Below are positions 45,992 to 55,834 of a DNA stretch of 64,000 nt, piece by piece. The position numbers and the translations under genes were made by a program. The DNA lies in contig NZ_LT629750.1 in NCBI RefSeq assembly GCF_900105125.1, positions 7,157,001-7,221,000 of the forward strand, written 5' to 3'. The notes under the pieces were generated by a model. It was given only the letters and a program-made list of their open reading frames with translations. It did not search any database and had not been told where the DNA came from. The number at the start of each line of letters is the position of its first letter. Position 1 is the stretch's first letter. This stretch comes from Bradyrhizobium canariense (GTDB taxonomy: Bacteria; Pseudomonadota; Alphaproteobacteria; Rhizobiales; Xanthobacteraceae).

Positions 45992-46080
45992 CACGGAGGA
46001 AAATACTACCGGCTCGTCCATCCCGGCAACAAGCTCGCCTATGAGTCGCGAGCTTCTCTCCGCCAAGGTAGTTCCGGCAA

Positions 46081-46401
46081 ATGCAAGATTCCGACGATTC
46101 TCGCTGGCGGCTTCGCCTCCCGGCTGATTGCAGTATTTCCGCCGTGCGCAGCGTCTATGACCTCATCCGCGAGGCCTTCGGTCGACAAAGCGGACTGGAG
46201 ATCGACTGTTCAGACGTCAACAAAGCCGACGTCACCTCGATCCAGCTCCTTCTTTCCACAGCGAAGACCGCCAAGCTCGAGGGCCGCTCCGTGGCCCTGA
46301 CCGCCGTCTCGCGCGCACTGAGCCATACATTCCAGCGCGCCGGGTTCTCTGGCGACGTTGCGACCGACGCGCAGTTTCTCCAGAAGAACGATCGCAAATA
46401 A
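46081..46401 (+). CDS. STAS-domain protein of the chemotaxis operon
   Basis: The 106-residue protein has the STAS pattern: an N-terminal strand with LRLPADCSISAVRSVYDLI, the core GLEIDCSDVNKADVTSIQLL and a closing helix (ALSHTFQRAGFSGDV). It resembles anti-sigma-factor antagonists of the SpoIIAA type. Asp replaces the usual Ser or Thr near the phosphorylation site (NKADVTSIQ, with Thr and Ser next to it), so phosphorylation is uncertain. STAS proteins at the head of che operons occur in alpha- and betaproteobacteria. Its stop overlaps the cheY start (TAATG). It is first in the operon. Confidence 0.8.
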   Translation: MQDSDDSRWRLRLPADCSISAVRSVYDLIREAFGRQSGLEIDCSDVNKADVTSIQLLLSTAKTAKLEGRSVALTAVSRALSHTFQRAGFSGDVATDAQFLQKNDRK

Positions 46402-46766
46402 TGGCCAATATCCTCACCGTGGACGACTCCCCCAGCATACGCCAGATGATCAAGGTCGTGCTGGGCCCCGCTGGACACACCGTGTTTGAGGCCGGTGACG
46501 GCGCGCAGGGATTGGAAAAGGCGAAGTCCACCAAAATGGACCTCGTGATCACCGACCTGAACATGCCGGTGATGAATGGCCTCGAACTCATCAAGGCCCT
46601 GCGAGCCGTGCCGACATTGACCGGCCTTCCAATCGTTTTCCTCACGACCGAATCAAACGACGCCGTCAAGCAGCAGGCCAAGGCGGCCGGTGCGACCGGG
46701 TGGATCACCAAACCTTTTCAACCGGCGCAGCTTCTTGCGGTTGTCGGTAAACTGGTGCGTTCATGA
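46401..46766 (+). CDS. cheY: Chemotaxis response regulator CheY
   Basis: The 121-residue single receiver has the acidic pair in ILTVDDSPSIRQMI, acceptor Asp52 in VITDLNMPVMNGLEL, Thr in FLTTESN and Lys in WITKPFQPAQLL. It receives phosphate from CheA and controls the flagellar motor or an alternative output. It overlaps the STAS stop by one base and the cheA start by four. Confidence 0.93.
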   Translation: MANILTVDDSPSIRQMIKVVLGPAGHTVFEAGDGAQGLEKAKSTKMDLVITDLNMPVMNGLELIKALRAVPTLTGLPIVFLTTESNDAVKQQAKAAGATGWITKPFQPAQLLAVVGKLVRS

Positions 46767-48820
46767 CCACGCTGGATCCGGCGGAAGTTTTTCGGCAGGA
46801 AGCCGGCGAACTGCTTGAAGCCCTTGAAGTGGCGTTGCTGGATCTCATCAGCCGTCCTGACGATCGGGACCTGATCGATTCCGCGTTTCGCGCCCTGCAC
46901 ACCATCAAGGGCTCGGGCGCGATGTTCGGCTTTGACAGGGTTGCGTCCTTTACGCACGAGTTCGAAACAGCATTCGACCTCGTCCGCAAGGGAGAAATCA
47001 AGCCGACCGAAGATCTGATTTCGGTGGCGCTGTCGGCAAAGGATTATATTCGGGCGCTGATCGAAACGCCCGATTCCACCGATGGCATCATCGGCGATGC
47101 GATCCTGGATGATCTCCGGCAGTTCGTCGGATCCGACAGTCCGGTCAAAATTGTCGAGGCCGCTGCCGAGCCGGAATATACGCCGGACGTGCCGCGCGGC
47201 GGTTGGCAACTCCATTTGGCGTTTGCAAGCCATGTCCTTCGCAACGGATCGAACCCGCTCGATTTCCTCGACGACCTGCGCAAGCTCGGCAGCTGCTTTG
47301 TCGTCGCCTTGGTCGATGATGTGCCGTTGCTGGAAGATCTCGATCCCGAATATTGCTTTCTGAAATGGGACGTGACGCTGCATAGCGCCTGCGACAAGAG
47401 CGTCATCGAGGACGTCTTCATGTTTGTCCAGGACGAAATGGAGCTCAGGATCGAGTCCTTCGACCACGACGCCGGCGCGGCACAATCGCCGGAGATCGCT
47501 TCCAGCGAACCGGAAGTTCCCGTCGTCGCCGCCATCAGCGCTCCGATCATCTCCGAACCCGCTCGTCCTGCAGCAGTGAAAGAGATCGAGGAGCCGATCG
47601 GTCCCGCCGAAAGAAAGCCCGACGAGCGGCGGAGGGCCGACGATCGCAATGTCGCCACCGTCCGCGTTCCCGCGGAGCGTCTTGACGAACTGATGGACCG
47701 CGTCGGTGAACTCGTCATCGCTCAAGCCCGGCTGAGTCAACTGGCGGCGGCGGGCAATGATCTCTCGATCAAGGTGATTGCCGAAGAAATCGAGCGACTG
47801 GCCGGTAGTCTGCGTGACACCACCATGGGCGCGAGAATGGTGCCGATCGGGTCACTGTTCGCGCGCTTCCGGCGGCTGGTTCATGATCTGTCGCGCGAAT
47901 TGAACAAGCCGGTCGACTTGATCACCTCGGGTGAGGACACCGAACTCGACAAGACCATGATCGAGTGCCTGGCAGATCCGCTGGTGCATCTTATCCGCAA
48001 TGCGATCGATCACGGCATCGAGGATACGGCGAGCCGCGCCGCCGCGGGCAAGACCGAGCAGGGCCGAATCGAGTTGACGGCGATCCATTCGGGCGCGCAG
48101 GTCCTCGTCAGGGTAACCGACAATGGCGGCGGCCTGAACACCGCGCGCATCCGCGCTAAAGCGGAAGACCAGGGCTTGATCGCGCCGGGAGCTGCGCTGT
48201 CGGACCAGGAAATTCATCAATTCCTTTTTCATCCCGGCTTTTCGACCGCGCAGACCGTCTCCGCTCTGTCCGGCCGTGGCGTTGGAATGGACGTGGTCAA
48301 GCGCACGATCGAGACCATGCGCGGCACGATCGATCTCACAACGACGCCGGGCCGTGGAACGAGCGTCACGTTACGACTTCCCCTGACGCTCGCAATCATC
48401 GAAGGTCTGCTGATCCGCGTCGAGGACGGCTGCTATATCATTCCTCTGTCGGCGGTCGAGGAATGCGTTGAATTGACAGCCGCGGACGAGCGCTCGCGCG
48501 GACGCAATTTCCTCAATATCCGCGGCGAACTGGTGCCGTTCCTGAGGTTGCGCGAATTGCTCGCTGCTCCGGGCGCCCCTGGCCGTCACCAGAAGACAAT
48601 CATCATATCGACAGGCGACACGCGGGTCGGCCTGGTCGCCGACCAGATCATCGGCAATCATCAGACGGTGATCAAATCGCTCTCCAAGCTCCACTCCGAA
48701 GTCACGATGTTTTCCGGGGCGGCCATACTCGGCGACGGCAGCGTCGCGCTCATTCTCGACGTCGCGCAACTGGTCGTTCTTGCGCAATCCCAGTCTGAAA
48801 AGCAAAGCAAGGCGGCGTGA
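46763..48820 (+). CDS. cheA: Chemotaxis histidine kinase CheA
   Basis: The 685-residue kinase has a P1 phosphotransfer domain with His46 (FRALHTIKGSGAMFGFD), a CheY-binding-like middle part (about 140-240), a Pro/Glu-rich linker, and a dimerisation domain (about 305-365: DELMDRVGELVIAQARLSQL). An ATPase domain follows with LVHLIRNAIDHGIED and GRGVGMDVVKRTIETMRG. A P5 CheW-like domain closes the protein (about 550-680). It autophosphorylates under receptor control and passes phosphate to CheY and CheB. Start and stop both overlap neighbouring genes. Confidence 0.95.
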   Translation: MTTLDPAEVFRQEAGELLEALEVALLDLISRPDDRDLIDSAFRALHTIKGSGAMFGFDRVASFTHEFETAFDLVRKGEIKPTEDLISVALSAKDYIRALIETPDSTDGIIGDAILDDLRQFVGSDSPVKIVEAAAEPEYTPDVPRGGWQLHLAFASHVLRNGSNPLDFLDDLRKLGSCFVVALVDDVPLLEDLDPEYCFLKWDVTLHSACDKSVIEDVFMFVQDEMELRIESFDHDAGAAQSPEIASSEPEVPVVAAISAPIISEPARPAAVKEIEEPIGPAERKPDERRRADDRNVATVRVPAERLDELMDRVGELVIAQARLSQLAAAGNDLSIKVIAEEIERLAGSLRDTTMGARMVPIGSLFARFRRLVHDLSRELNKPVDLITSGEDTELDKTMIECLADPLVHLIRNAIDHGIEDTASRAAAGKTEQGRIELTAIHSGAQVLVRVTDNGGGLNTARIRAKAEDQGLIAPGAALSDQEIHQFLFHPGFSTAQTVSALSGRGVGMDVVKRTIETMRGTIDLTTTPGRGTSVTLRLPLTLAIIEGLLIRVEDGCYIIPLSAVEECVELTAADERSRGRNFLNIRGELVPFLRLRELLAAPGAPGRHQKTIIISTGDTRVGLVADQIIGNHQTVIKSLSKLHSEVTMFSGAAILGDGSVALILDVAQLVVLAQSQSEKQSKAA

Positions 48821-49293
48821 TGACTTCCCAGATCGGAAATGACGCGACGGCAGGGCATGACGAAAACGCGATGCAGGTCGTCATGGTCGGTCTTGGTGAC
48901 GAGATGTTCGCGCTGGACGCCGGACAGGTAAGGGAAATTATCGATCCGGTGCCGGCGACGCGCGTGGCCGGCGCGCGCGAATTCTTGCCGAGTGTCATCA
49001 ACGTTCGCGGCAACGTTATTCCGCTGGCGGATTTGCGCATCCGCTTTGGCATGGAGATCGCGGTCAATTCCGAGGACACGCGTATCGTCGTGATCGAGAT
49101 CAAGGTTGGCGGCGATCCAGTTCTGGTCGGAGTGATCGCCGACAAAGTCTATGAAGTGACGGAGATATCGCGGTCCAATGTTCAGCAGACGCCGCGCGTC
49201 GGCATGCATTGGAGGCCGGAGTTCATCAGCTTTATCACCAAGTGGCGTGAAGAGTTTGTCGTCGTTCCCAACATGGAACGCATTCTGAATTGA
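48817..49293 (+). CDS. cheW: Chemotaxis coupling protein CheW (first copy)
   Basis: The 158-residue CheW has the two beta-barrel halves: VMVGLGDEMFALDAGQVREI, then ARVAGAREFLPSVINVRGN-type (read here as AGAREFLPSVINVRGNVIPL), IVVIEIKVGGDPVLVGVIAD and FISFITKWREEFVV. It bridges receptors to CheA. It overlaps the cheA stop by four bases. It is more diverged than the second CheW at 51556 and may serve a different receptor set. Confidence 0.92.
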   Translation: MMTSQIGNDATAGHDENAMQVVMVGLGDEMFALDAGQVREIIDPVPATRVAGAREFLPSVINVRGNVIPLADLRIRFGMEIAVNSEDTRIVVIEIKVGGDPVLVGVIADKVYEVTEISRSNVQQTPRVGMHWRPEFISFITKWREEFVVVPNMERILN

Positions 49294-49323
49294 AGTCGAT
49301 CGGGAATGATCAAGGGGCTGAAA

Positions 49324-51510
49324 ATGAGATTTACTGTCAAAGCAAAACTGGCCAGCGCCTTCGGCGCCGTCATCGTTCTATCGATGATCACGGGCGCAGT
49401 CGCCTACACCAAGCTGAACTCTCTCGATGAGGCGCAGCAGCGTATCGTTGCCCAGGCCGGCCGCATGAAGATGGCCACTGACATCATGGACGGCATACAG
49501 GGTCAGGAACGCGCCGAGAGCCGAATGATTTCGGCGAAATCCGATAAAGACACCGAGGACAACTACAACACGATGCTTGCGCGCCGCAACAAGGTTCTCA
49601 AGCTGCGCGATGACCTTTATGGTGTGGCCAGTGATATCGGGAAGCGGGCGCTCGACCAGGCGGCAGGGCCGATCAAGCAGATGAACGAGCTTGAGGACCA
49701 GGCCAGCAAGCTCGCCCTGCTCAATTCCAACAACAAGGCGGCCGATACCTGGAAAGACCAGGGACAACCTGCCGCAAAAGAGCTCGACTCGGTGCTCGAT
49801 TCGGCAGTCGCCGAATTGAACAAGAACGCTTCCGAAAGCCAGCGCAATGTAACGGCGTTGCTGTCGGCAAGACTTGGCGTCTCGCGTCTGTCGCGCGCGA
49901 TCATCTCGGCTTATACGAGTTCGAATGCCCAGGAGGTGGACTCCGATACCAAGGAAGCGCTGGAGCAGCTTAAAGACCTCAAGTCGGAAATTGCGCAGAT
50001 CGCGGGGCAGGCGGTGCTCGGATCGTCGTCCAGCACCATCAGCGCACAACTCGACCGTATCACCAAGGCTGCCGAGAAATCAGCTAATCTGGCGCTCGAG
50101 GCGGGCAACATCAAAGCGGCCGCGATTTCAAGCGGCGATGGTCGCAAGACGTTCAATGAAAGCCTTGATGCGCTCGAGCAGTACGTCAAGCTGAACGAAA
50201 AGCAGATGGCCGATGTCGCGGAAGAGGGATCCAAGGAGGCGTCTTTCGCGAAAACCCTGCTGATCAGCATCATCATCAGTTCGCTGTTGATCGCGGTCGC
50301 CTCGGCGACGTGGATCGCCCTGAATATCAGCCGTGGCCTCAGTCGGGCTGTCGGGCTGGCCGATGCGGTGGCGATCGGCGACCTCAGCCACAAGATCGAT
50401 GTCTCCAGCAACGACGAAGTCGGCGATCTCGTGAAATCGCTGAACGCGATGACCGTGAATCTCAACGCGACCGCAAAGATGGCGGATGAGATCGCCAGCG
50501 GCAATCTCCTGATCGACGCCAAGCGGCTCTCGGACAAGGATACGCTGGGCATGGCGCTCGAGCGCATGGTGGAAAAACTCCGCACCATCGTATCGGAAGC
50601 GTTGATGGCCGCGCAGAACGTCTCTGCCGGCAGCCAGGAACTGTCCGCCAGCGCGGAGCAGCTTTCACAGGGCGCCACCGAGCAGGCCTCTTCGGCGGAG
50701 GAAGCCTCATCCTCGATGGAGGAGATGGCCGCCAACGTGAAACAGAACGCCGAAAACGCCAATCAGACCGAGAAGATCGCCGCGCAGTCGGCCAAGGACG
50801 CGGAAGCCAGCGGCAGCGCTGTCGGCCGCGCGGTCGAAGCGATGCAGACCATCGCCGCGAAAATCACGATCGTGCAGGAGATCGCTCGTCAAACCGACCT
50901 TCTAGCGCTCAACGCGGCGGTCGAAGCGGCTCGCGCCGGCGAGCACGGCAAGGGCTTTGCCGTGGTCGCTTCCGAAGTACGCAAGCTGGCCGAGCGTAGC
51001 CAGGCAGCCGCAGCCGAGATCGGAACGTTGTCGACCGATACCGTCAAGGTCGCTCAGGAGGCGGGGGCGATGCTTGCCAAGCTGGTGCCGGATATCAAGA
51101 AGACCGCCGAACTCGTTGAAGAGATCACCTCGGCCTGTCGTGAACAGGACGTCGGATCTTCCCAGATCAACCAGGCGATCCAGCAACTGGACAAGGTCGG
51201 TCAGCAGAACGCCAGCGCCTCTGAGCAGGTATCGTCGACCTCGGAGGAACTCGCGTCCCAGGCCGAGCAGCTTCAGTCAACGATCGCTTATTTCAAGATC
51301 GATACGGGCTCGCAAACTTCCCGGCGGGCGGCGTCACCGGTCGACCAGGCCGTCAGTCAGTTGCGCGGCAAGGCGGCCTCGATGGCGGCCGCCGAACGCT
51401 CCAAGGCCTCGGCCAAGCCCGCGCGAGCCGTCAAGGCCGCGGGAGGCGGCGGCTTCGCCTTTGCCATGGATGATGGCGGGGACGAAAAGGATGTCGAGTT
51501 TCAACGTTGA
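49324..51510 (+). CDS. Methyl-accepting chemotaxis protein
   Basis: The protein of about 728 residues has a first membrane helix ([20 protein letters not shown], about 8-28), a long helical periplasmic domain of about 275 residues (HBM-like in length), and a second helix ([20 protein letters not shown], about 310-330). A HAMP domain follows, then the signalling hairpin with tip [20 protein letters not shown]. It has methylation-type helices with repeated Gln/Glu-Ser. The C-terminus lacks a CheR-docking pentapeptide. The start at 49324 has AAGGGG six bases ahead; ATG 49306 is an alternative. The ligand is unknown. It sits between two cheW genes. Confidence 0.93.
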   Translation: MRFTVKAKLASAFGAVIVLSMITGAVAYTKLNSLDEAQQRIVAQAGRMKMATDIMDGIQGQERAESRMISAKSDKDTEDNYNTMLARRNKVLKLRDDLYGVASDIGKRALDQAAGPIKQMNELEDQASKLALLNSNNKAADTWKDQGQPAAKELDSVLDSAVAELNKNASESQRNVTALLSARLGVSRLSRAIISAYTSSNAQEVDSDTKEALEQLKDLKSEIAQIAGQAVLGSSSSTISAQLDRITKAAEKSANLALEAGNIKAAAISSGDGRKTFNESLDALEQYVKLNEKQMADVAEEGSKEASFAKTLLISIIISSLLIAVASATWIALNISRGLSRAVGLADAVAIGDLSHKIDVSSNDEVGDLVKSLNAMTVNLNATAKMADEIASGNLLIDAKRLSDKDTLGMALERMVEKLRTIVSEALMAAQNVSAGSQELSASAEQLSQGATEQASSAEEASSSMEEMAANVKQNAENANQTEKIAAQSAKDAEASGSAVGRAVEAMQTIAAKITIVQEIARQTDLLALNAAVEAARAGEHGKGFAVVASEVRKLAERSQAAAAEIGTLSTDTVKVAQEAGAMLAKLVPDIKKTAELVEEITSACREQDVGSSQINQAIQQLDKVGQQNASASEQVSSTSEELASQAEQLQSTIAYFKIDTGSQTSRRAASPVDQAVSQLRGKAASMAAAERSKASAKPARAVKAAGGGGFAFAMDDGGDEKDVEFQR

Positions 51511-51515
51511 AACAA

Positions 51516-51541
51516 CGCCCGGCACCTGATGGTGCCGGGCG
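51516..51541. other. Perfect GC-rich hairpin between mcp and second cheW
   Basis: CGCCCGGCACC (51516-51526) and GGTGCCGGGCG (51531-51541) form an 11-bp perfect stem around TGAT. No T-run follows, so it is not a simple terminator. It begins five bases after the receptor stop and could reduce readthrough, stabilise the upstream message or hide the first ATG (51529) of the next gene. Confidence 0.6.
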
Positions 51542-51555
51542 ATTACCTCGACCGG

Positions 51556-52065
51556 ATGAGTGAAGTGGACCGTACCATGGCCGAAACGGCGCAATACCTG
51601 ACGCTTGGCCTCGCCAACGAAACGTTCGGCATTTCGATTCGAAATGTTCGGGAAATCCTCGATATGCGGCCCATTTCAAGGTTGCCGCACGCGCCGGACT
51701 TTCTTCTCGGCATGATTGACGTGCGGGGCAGTGGCTATCCGATCGTCGATCTGCGGACCAAGCTCAATTTGCCCAGCGTCGCTGCCACGGAAGCAACCAG
51801 GATCATCATTCTCGACATTCCGATGAATGACCGCCTGGTGGGTGTCGGCTTCGTTGCCGATTGTGTGTTCGAGGTAACCGACATCGATGAAAGCAAGATC
51901 GAGCCACCGCCGTCGGTCGGGGGGCGATGGAAGTCCGATTACCTGGCTGGCATTGGCCGGAAGGGCGACAAATTCGTCATCATTTTCGATCTCGAGAAGC
52001 TGATGGCGGCTGCCGAGATGTCGCAGTATCAGGGAACGAGCCCGGGTACGTCGGCTGCGGCCTGA
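51556..52065 (+). CDS. cheW: Chemotaxis coupling protein CheW (second copy)
   Basis: The protein of about 169 residues has strong CheW features: QYLTLGLANETFGISIRNVR, RLPHAPDFLLGMIDVRGSGY, LVGVGFVADCVFEVTDID and FVIIFDLEKLM. It couples the adjacent receptor to CheA. The frame is open from ATG 51529, which is inside a strong hairpin; 51556 and 51577 lie past it. None has a good ribosome site, so the start is uncertain. Confidence 0.9.
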   Translation: MSEVDRTMAETAQYLTLGLANETFGISIRNVREILDMRPISRLPHAPDFLLGMIDVRGSGYPIVDLRTKLNLPSVAATEATRIIILDIPMNDRLVGVGFVADCVFEVTDIDESKIEPPPSVGGRWKSDYLAGIGRKGDKFVIIFDLEKLMAAAEMSQYQGTSPGTSAAA

Positions 52066-52082
52066 GTTCAACGGGTTTTGGA

Positions 52083-52925
52083 ATGCTGCAAGCCGTCGCA
52101 CATTTGTCGGATCGCCACTTTCGTTCGATCGCCGAACTGATCGAGGGAGAGGTGGGCATCAAGCTGCCGCCCGGAAAGCAATTGATGCTTGAAGGCCGGC
52201 TTCAAAAGCGCATCCGGGCTCTCAATTATCCTGGCCCGAACGAATATGTCGAAGCCCTGATCGAGGGCGGCAGCTTCGATTCCGAGCTCGTTCACCTGAT
52301 CGATTGCGTCACGACCAACAAGACCGACTTCTTTCGTGAACCATCTCATTTCGCATTCATGAAAGATACTGCGGTGCCGACACTGCTCGCGGCGCGACAG
52401 CGCGGCCCGGCCGGTCTCAAGATCTGGAGCGCGGCGTGCTCGACCGGCATGGAAGCCTACAGCGCCGCAATGGTGCTTGACGACATGGTCAAGAACGGTA
52501 GCCGATTCCAGTTTCGGATTCTGGGAACCGATATTTCCGCCGGCGTATTGCGCCTCGCCAAGGCCGGCATTTATCCGCGGGAAGTGACCGCACCTGTGCC
52601 TGAGACGCTGGCGAAGCGCTATTTTCTTCATTCAAAGGACAAATCCCGCGGCGAGATGCGCGTTGTCCCGGAATTGCGACGACTGACGCATTTCATGCGG
52701 ATGAATTTGATGGATAAAGCCTATCCGGTCGATCGGGACGTCGACATCATCTTTTGCAGAAATGTCCTGATCTATTTCGAGAAGCACAATCAGCGCAAGG
52801 TCGTCGATCGGCTGTGCGAACACCTTCGGCCCGGAGGCTATCTCATGGTTGGCCATTCCGAATCGATGGTCCATGCCGGTTCGTCGCGCTTGAAACAGAT
52901 ACAGCCCACGGTTTTCAGAGTTTAG
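52083..52925 (+). CDS. cheR: Chemotaxis protein methyltransferase CheR
   Basis: The 280-residue enzyme methylates receptor glutamates using S-adenosylmethionine. It shows an N-terminal helical domain (GVGIK-type EGEVGIKLPPGKQLMLEGRL), the entry motif VTTNKTDFFREPSHF, the SAM site IWSAACSTGMEAYSAAMVL, ILGTDISAGVLRLAKAGIYP and a late IIFCRNVLIYFE. The start at 52083 gives the family N-terminus; the frame runs back through cheW. Confidence 0.94.
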   Translation: MLQAVAHLSDRHFRSIAELIEGEVGIKLPPGKQLMLEGRLQKRIRALNYPGPNEYVEALIEGGSFDSELVHLIDCVTTNKTDFFREPSHFAFMKDTAVPTLLAARQRGPAGLKIWSAACSTGMEAYSAAMVLDDMVKNGSRFQFRILGTDISAGVLRLAKAGIYPREVTAPVPETLAKRYFLHSKDKSRGEMRVVPELRRLTHFMRMNLMDKAYPVDRDVDIIFCRNVLIYFEKHNQRKVVDRLCEHLRPGGYLMVGHSESMVHAGSSRLKQIQPTVFRV

Positions 52926-52941
52926 AATCGGAACAGGTCAG

Positions 52942-54036
52942 ATGCTCAAGAAAACCGTCCGTGTCCTGATCGTGGATGACTCCGCCTCGGTGCGTCAGAT
53001 CCTCGCCTCGATACTCGGTGACGATCCAGGCATCGACGTCATGGCCTCCGCGTCCGATCCGTTCGTAGCGGCGAAGCGATTGCAGGACGAACTCCCGGAC
53101 GTCATCATCCTGGATATTGAAATGCCGCGGATGGACGGGTTGACCTTCCTCCGCAAGATCATGGCTCAGCACCCCATACCGGTGATCATTTGCTCGTCGA
53201 TGACCGATCAGGGATCGGACCTGATGTTCGAGGCCTTTGAAGCCGGTGCTGTCGACATCGTTCCCAAGCCTCGTGTCGACACCCGTCAAGCGCTGTTGGA
53301 ATCCTCGACACGGCTGCGCGATGCGGTGAAGTCGGCTGCCCGCGCGCGCGTTCGCACCCGGAGCGAACGCCGGACGGTCGTGGAGGCCAAGCTGACCGCC
53401 GACGCGATCATTCCGCCTCCGGTCCAGGGGCGATCGACGGTCACAACAGAGCGCATTGTCTGCATCGGCGTATCGACGGGCGGTACCGAGGCGCTTTGCG
53501 ACGTTCTGGAGGTATTGCCGCGCAACTGCCCGGGAATCCTGATTGTGCAACACATGCCGCAGGGATTTACCGCTGCGTTTGCAAGGCGGCTGAACGGCAT
53601 CTGCGAGATCAACGTCAAGGAAGCCGAGGACGGCGAGCCCGTGCTTCCCGGCTATGCCTATATTGCCCCCGGCAGCCGGCACATGCTGCTGCAAAGAACC
53701 GGCCGCCGTTATCACATCGCCATCAAGGATGGGCCGCCGGTGTCGCGGCATCGTCCCTCGGCCGATGTCCTGTTCCGTTCCGCGGCCCAATATGCCGGCT
53801 CAAACGCGCTTGGAATCATCATGACCGGCATGGGTGATGACGGCGCGAAAGGGCTGCTGGAGATGCGCAAGCTCGGCGCGACGACACGGGCGCAGGACGA
53901 GGAAAGCTGCGTGGTTTTCGGCATGCCGAAGGAGGCGATCGCCTGTGGCGCCGCGCAGAAGGTGGTCTCGCTGGCGCAAATTCCGAAGGAAATCATGCTT
54001 TGGCATAATTCCAGCCAACCGGTCGCGGTTGATTGA
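52942..54036 (+). CDS. cheB: Protein-glutamate methylesterase CheB
   Basis: The 364-residue protein has an N-terminal receiver (VLIVDDSASVRQILASIL, acceptor Asp58 in VIILDIEMPRMDGLTFLRK) and a C-terminal methylesterase with the triad in GVSTGGTEAL (Ser), LIVQHMPQGF (His) and MTGMGDDGAKGL (Asp). It demethylates and deamidates receptors when phosphorylated by CheA, giving adaptation with CheR. It is 16 bases after cheR. Confidence 0.94.
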   Translation: MLKKTVRVLIVDDSASVRQILASILGDDPGIDVMASASDPFVAAKRLQDELPDVIILDIEMPRMDGLTFLRKIMAQHPIPVIICSSMTDQGSDLMFEAFEAGAVDIVPKPRVDTRQALLESSTRLRDAVKSAARARVRTRSERRTVVEAKLTADAIIPPPVQGRSTVTTERIVCIGVSTGGTEALCDVLEVLPRNCPGILIVQHMPQGFTAAFARRLNGICEINVKEAEDGEPVLPGYAYIAPGSRHMLLQRTGRRYHIAIKDGPPVSRHRPSADVLFRSAAQYAGSNALGIIMTGMGDDGAKGLLEMRKLGATTRAQDEESCVVFGMPKEAIACGAAQKVVSLAQIPKEIMLWHNSSQPVAVD

Positions 54037-54042
54037 GGGAAC

Positions 54043-55779
54043 ATGTCATCATTGCTTCCGGACGTCGGCGTGAGCGGAGTTGTTGCTTCCGTAGAGCACG
54101 TTAACTCGCAGATTGAGGGAACGTTTGCCGAAGTAGGAGGCAGGCTCGGCCGCGGCCACGAAATCTTTCAGGAACTCAATGATGGGCTTACCCGGCTGTC
54201 CGGCGAGTTGTCGGGAACGAACATCGAAGGCACGGCGGCCGCATTTCAAAACATTGCCCGGAAACTGACTGAGCTGGCCGAAGTGCTTCCGAGCGAGAGC
54301 GCGTCGCTCGACGGAATCGGGCGGAAGGCATCAGAGACGTCAGCTTTGCTGCGCGCCCTGCTCAAGCACATCCAGATGATTTCGATCATCTCGCGCAGCG
54401 CCCGGATCGAGGCCGCATCCCTCGACAGCAACCGGGGCAGCTTTCTGGATTTTACCCAGGAGGCGTTTCAACTGGCGAAAGCCGCGCAGGATTCCGTCGA
54501 AAGCTGCACACGCGATCAGGTTCAGCTTGCCGATGCCATCAAGACCGCCCTGGACAAACACCGCGAATTCCAGACGCGTTACCGCGAGCAGTTGATCTCC
54601 GTCAGCTCGGAACTGATCGCATCCCACGGCCGTATCCAGCAGCAACAATCGAATGGCGTGCGTTTGACGGAGACGACGGGTGCAAGTGCGGGACGGATCG
54701 CGCAGGCGGTCGGAATCTCCATCGTCTCGCTGCAGGCGGGCGACAGCATTCGCCAGCGCCTTGAGCACGTTTGTCATGGCCTGCATGTTGCGAGCGGCTA
54801 CGCGACCGGCATCGTGCCGGACGATGCAGAAGACGCGGCACTGATCTCGCGTTTCATCGCAGGGCTGGAGGCCGAGCAGCTTGATGATGCAGTCCGCCAA
54901 TTTGATACGGACATCCGCCAGATAGCGCACACTTTATCCTCGCTCGGTTCTGACGTCGCCGGTATCGTCAGCCAGGGAAAGTCTCTGTACGGAAATCAGA
55001 ACAACACCACCTCCTCATTCCTGTCCGAGATCAAGCAGTCGCTCAATCATGCTTCCGAGCTGATACGGTCTTGCGAGAATGCCAGAATATCCGTCGACCG
55101 GGCCTTGTCGGTGGTGGAAGACACCCTCGGAAAATTCCGGCGGGCGGCTTCCGAACTGTCGCATACGGTCACGGATATCATTCTGATCGGCATGAACGCG
55201 GGGCTGCGGGCCGGGCATCTCGGCGCCAAGGGCAGTTCTTTTGTGGTGATCGCCAATGAGCTGAAGACGACCGCCGATCATATTTCCGGGGGCGCAGGGA
55301 TGTTGCGGCCCGTGCTCGACGAAATCGAGGTTTCGGCCAATGATCTGAGGTCGCTTCGCGTCGATGCTGAATCGTCACAACTCGCCGGACTGGAGAACTC
55401 CGTCCTCGCGGCGATTCAGGACATAGAAATGGGTAACGAACGCGTAAATGGCACGATGACGCGGCTCATCAAAGAAGGCGCCGAATTCGAGGACGTGATT
55501 GCGAGCGCGCAGGACACGCTGAAATCTCTCGCGGATGCTCTGGCGGTTCTGCCGGATCATATCTCCTCATTGCGGGCGGACAGCAAGACATTTGACACGA
55601 TGCCTGCCGCGGCGGGCGAAAAGGCCAAGCCTCTGCTGGAGGATTTGGCAAATCGGTACACGATGGCGACCGAGCGGGAAATTCACCGCCGGTTTCTCAA
55701 TGATGCGGGTATCAAGGCCGACGCCATCCCGGACAAGCCGGCCACGGAAACGGCTGCTGACGACGTCCTGTTTTTTTGA
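54043..55779 (+). CDS. Soluble protein with two MCP signalling-tip-like hairpins
   Basis: The 578-residue protein has no membrane helix and no HAMP domain, and is almost entirely helical. Two segments resemble the hairpin tip of chemoreceptors: HIQMISIISRSARIEAASLD, then NRGSFLDFTQEAFQLAKAAQ (about 105-145), and TDIILIGMNAGLRAGHLGAK, then GSSFVVIANELKTTADHIS (about 380-420). Each keeps the LALNAAIEAARAGE-GRGFAVVA pattern in degenerate form. Between and around them are long coiled coils. The C-terminus carries a hydrophobic DDVLFF end. It lies six bases after cheB and is the last gene of the operon. It may dock into receptor-CheA-CheW arrays or scaffold a cytoplasmic cluster. Confidence 0.75.
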   Translation: MSSLLPDVGVSGVVASVEHVNSQIEGTFAEVGGRLGRGHEIFQELNDGLTRLSGELSGTNIEGTAAAFQNIARKLTELAEVLPSESASLDGIGRKASETSALLRALLKHIQMISIISRSARIEAASLDSNRGSFLDFTQEAFQLAKAAQDSVESCTRDQVQLADAIKTALDKHREFQTRYREQLISVSSELIASHGRIQQQQSNGVRLTETTGASAGRIAQAVGISIVSLQAGDSIRQRLEHVCHGLHVASGYATGIVPDDAEDAALISRFIAGLEAEQLDDAVRQFDTDIRQIAHTLSSLGSDVAGIVSQGKSLYGNQNNTTSSFLSEIKQSLNHASELIRSCENARISVDRALSVVEDTLGKFRRAASELSHTVTDIILIGMNAGLRAGHLGAKGSSFVVIANELKTTADHISGGAGMLRPVLDEIEVSANDLRSLRVDAESSQLAGLENSVLAAIQDIEMGNERVNGTMTRLIKEGAEFEDVIASAQDTLKSLADALAVLPDHISSLRADSKTFDTMPAAAGEKAKPLLEDLANRYTMATEREIHRRFLNDAGIKADAIPDKPATETAADDVLFF

Positions 55780-55834
55780 GGGCTACAAGCCGCCATCGAC
55801 AAGCGATGCGCGATCAATCGCGCGCCGTCCTTGT

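Noticed and set aside
45986..46012. Fourth TGTAACC-type ECF promoter upstream of the che operon
   Set aside because: GGTAACC is present but 16 bases on the sequence is CCGG, not CGA.
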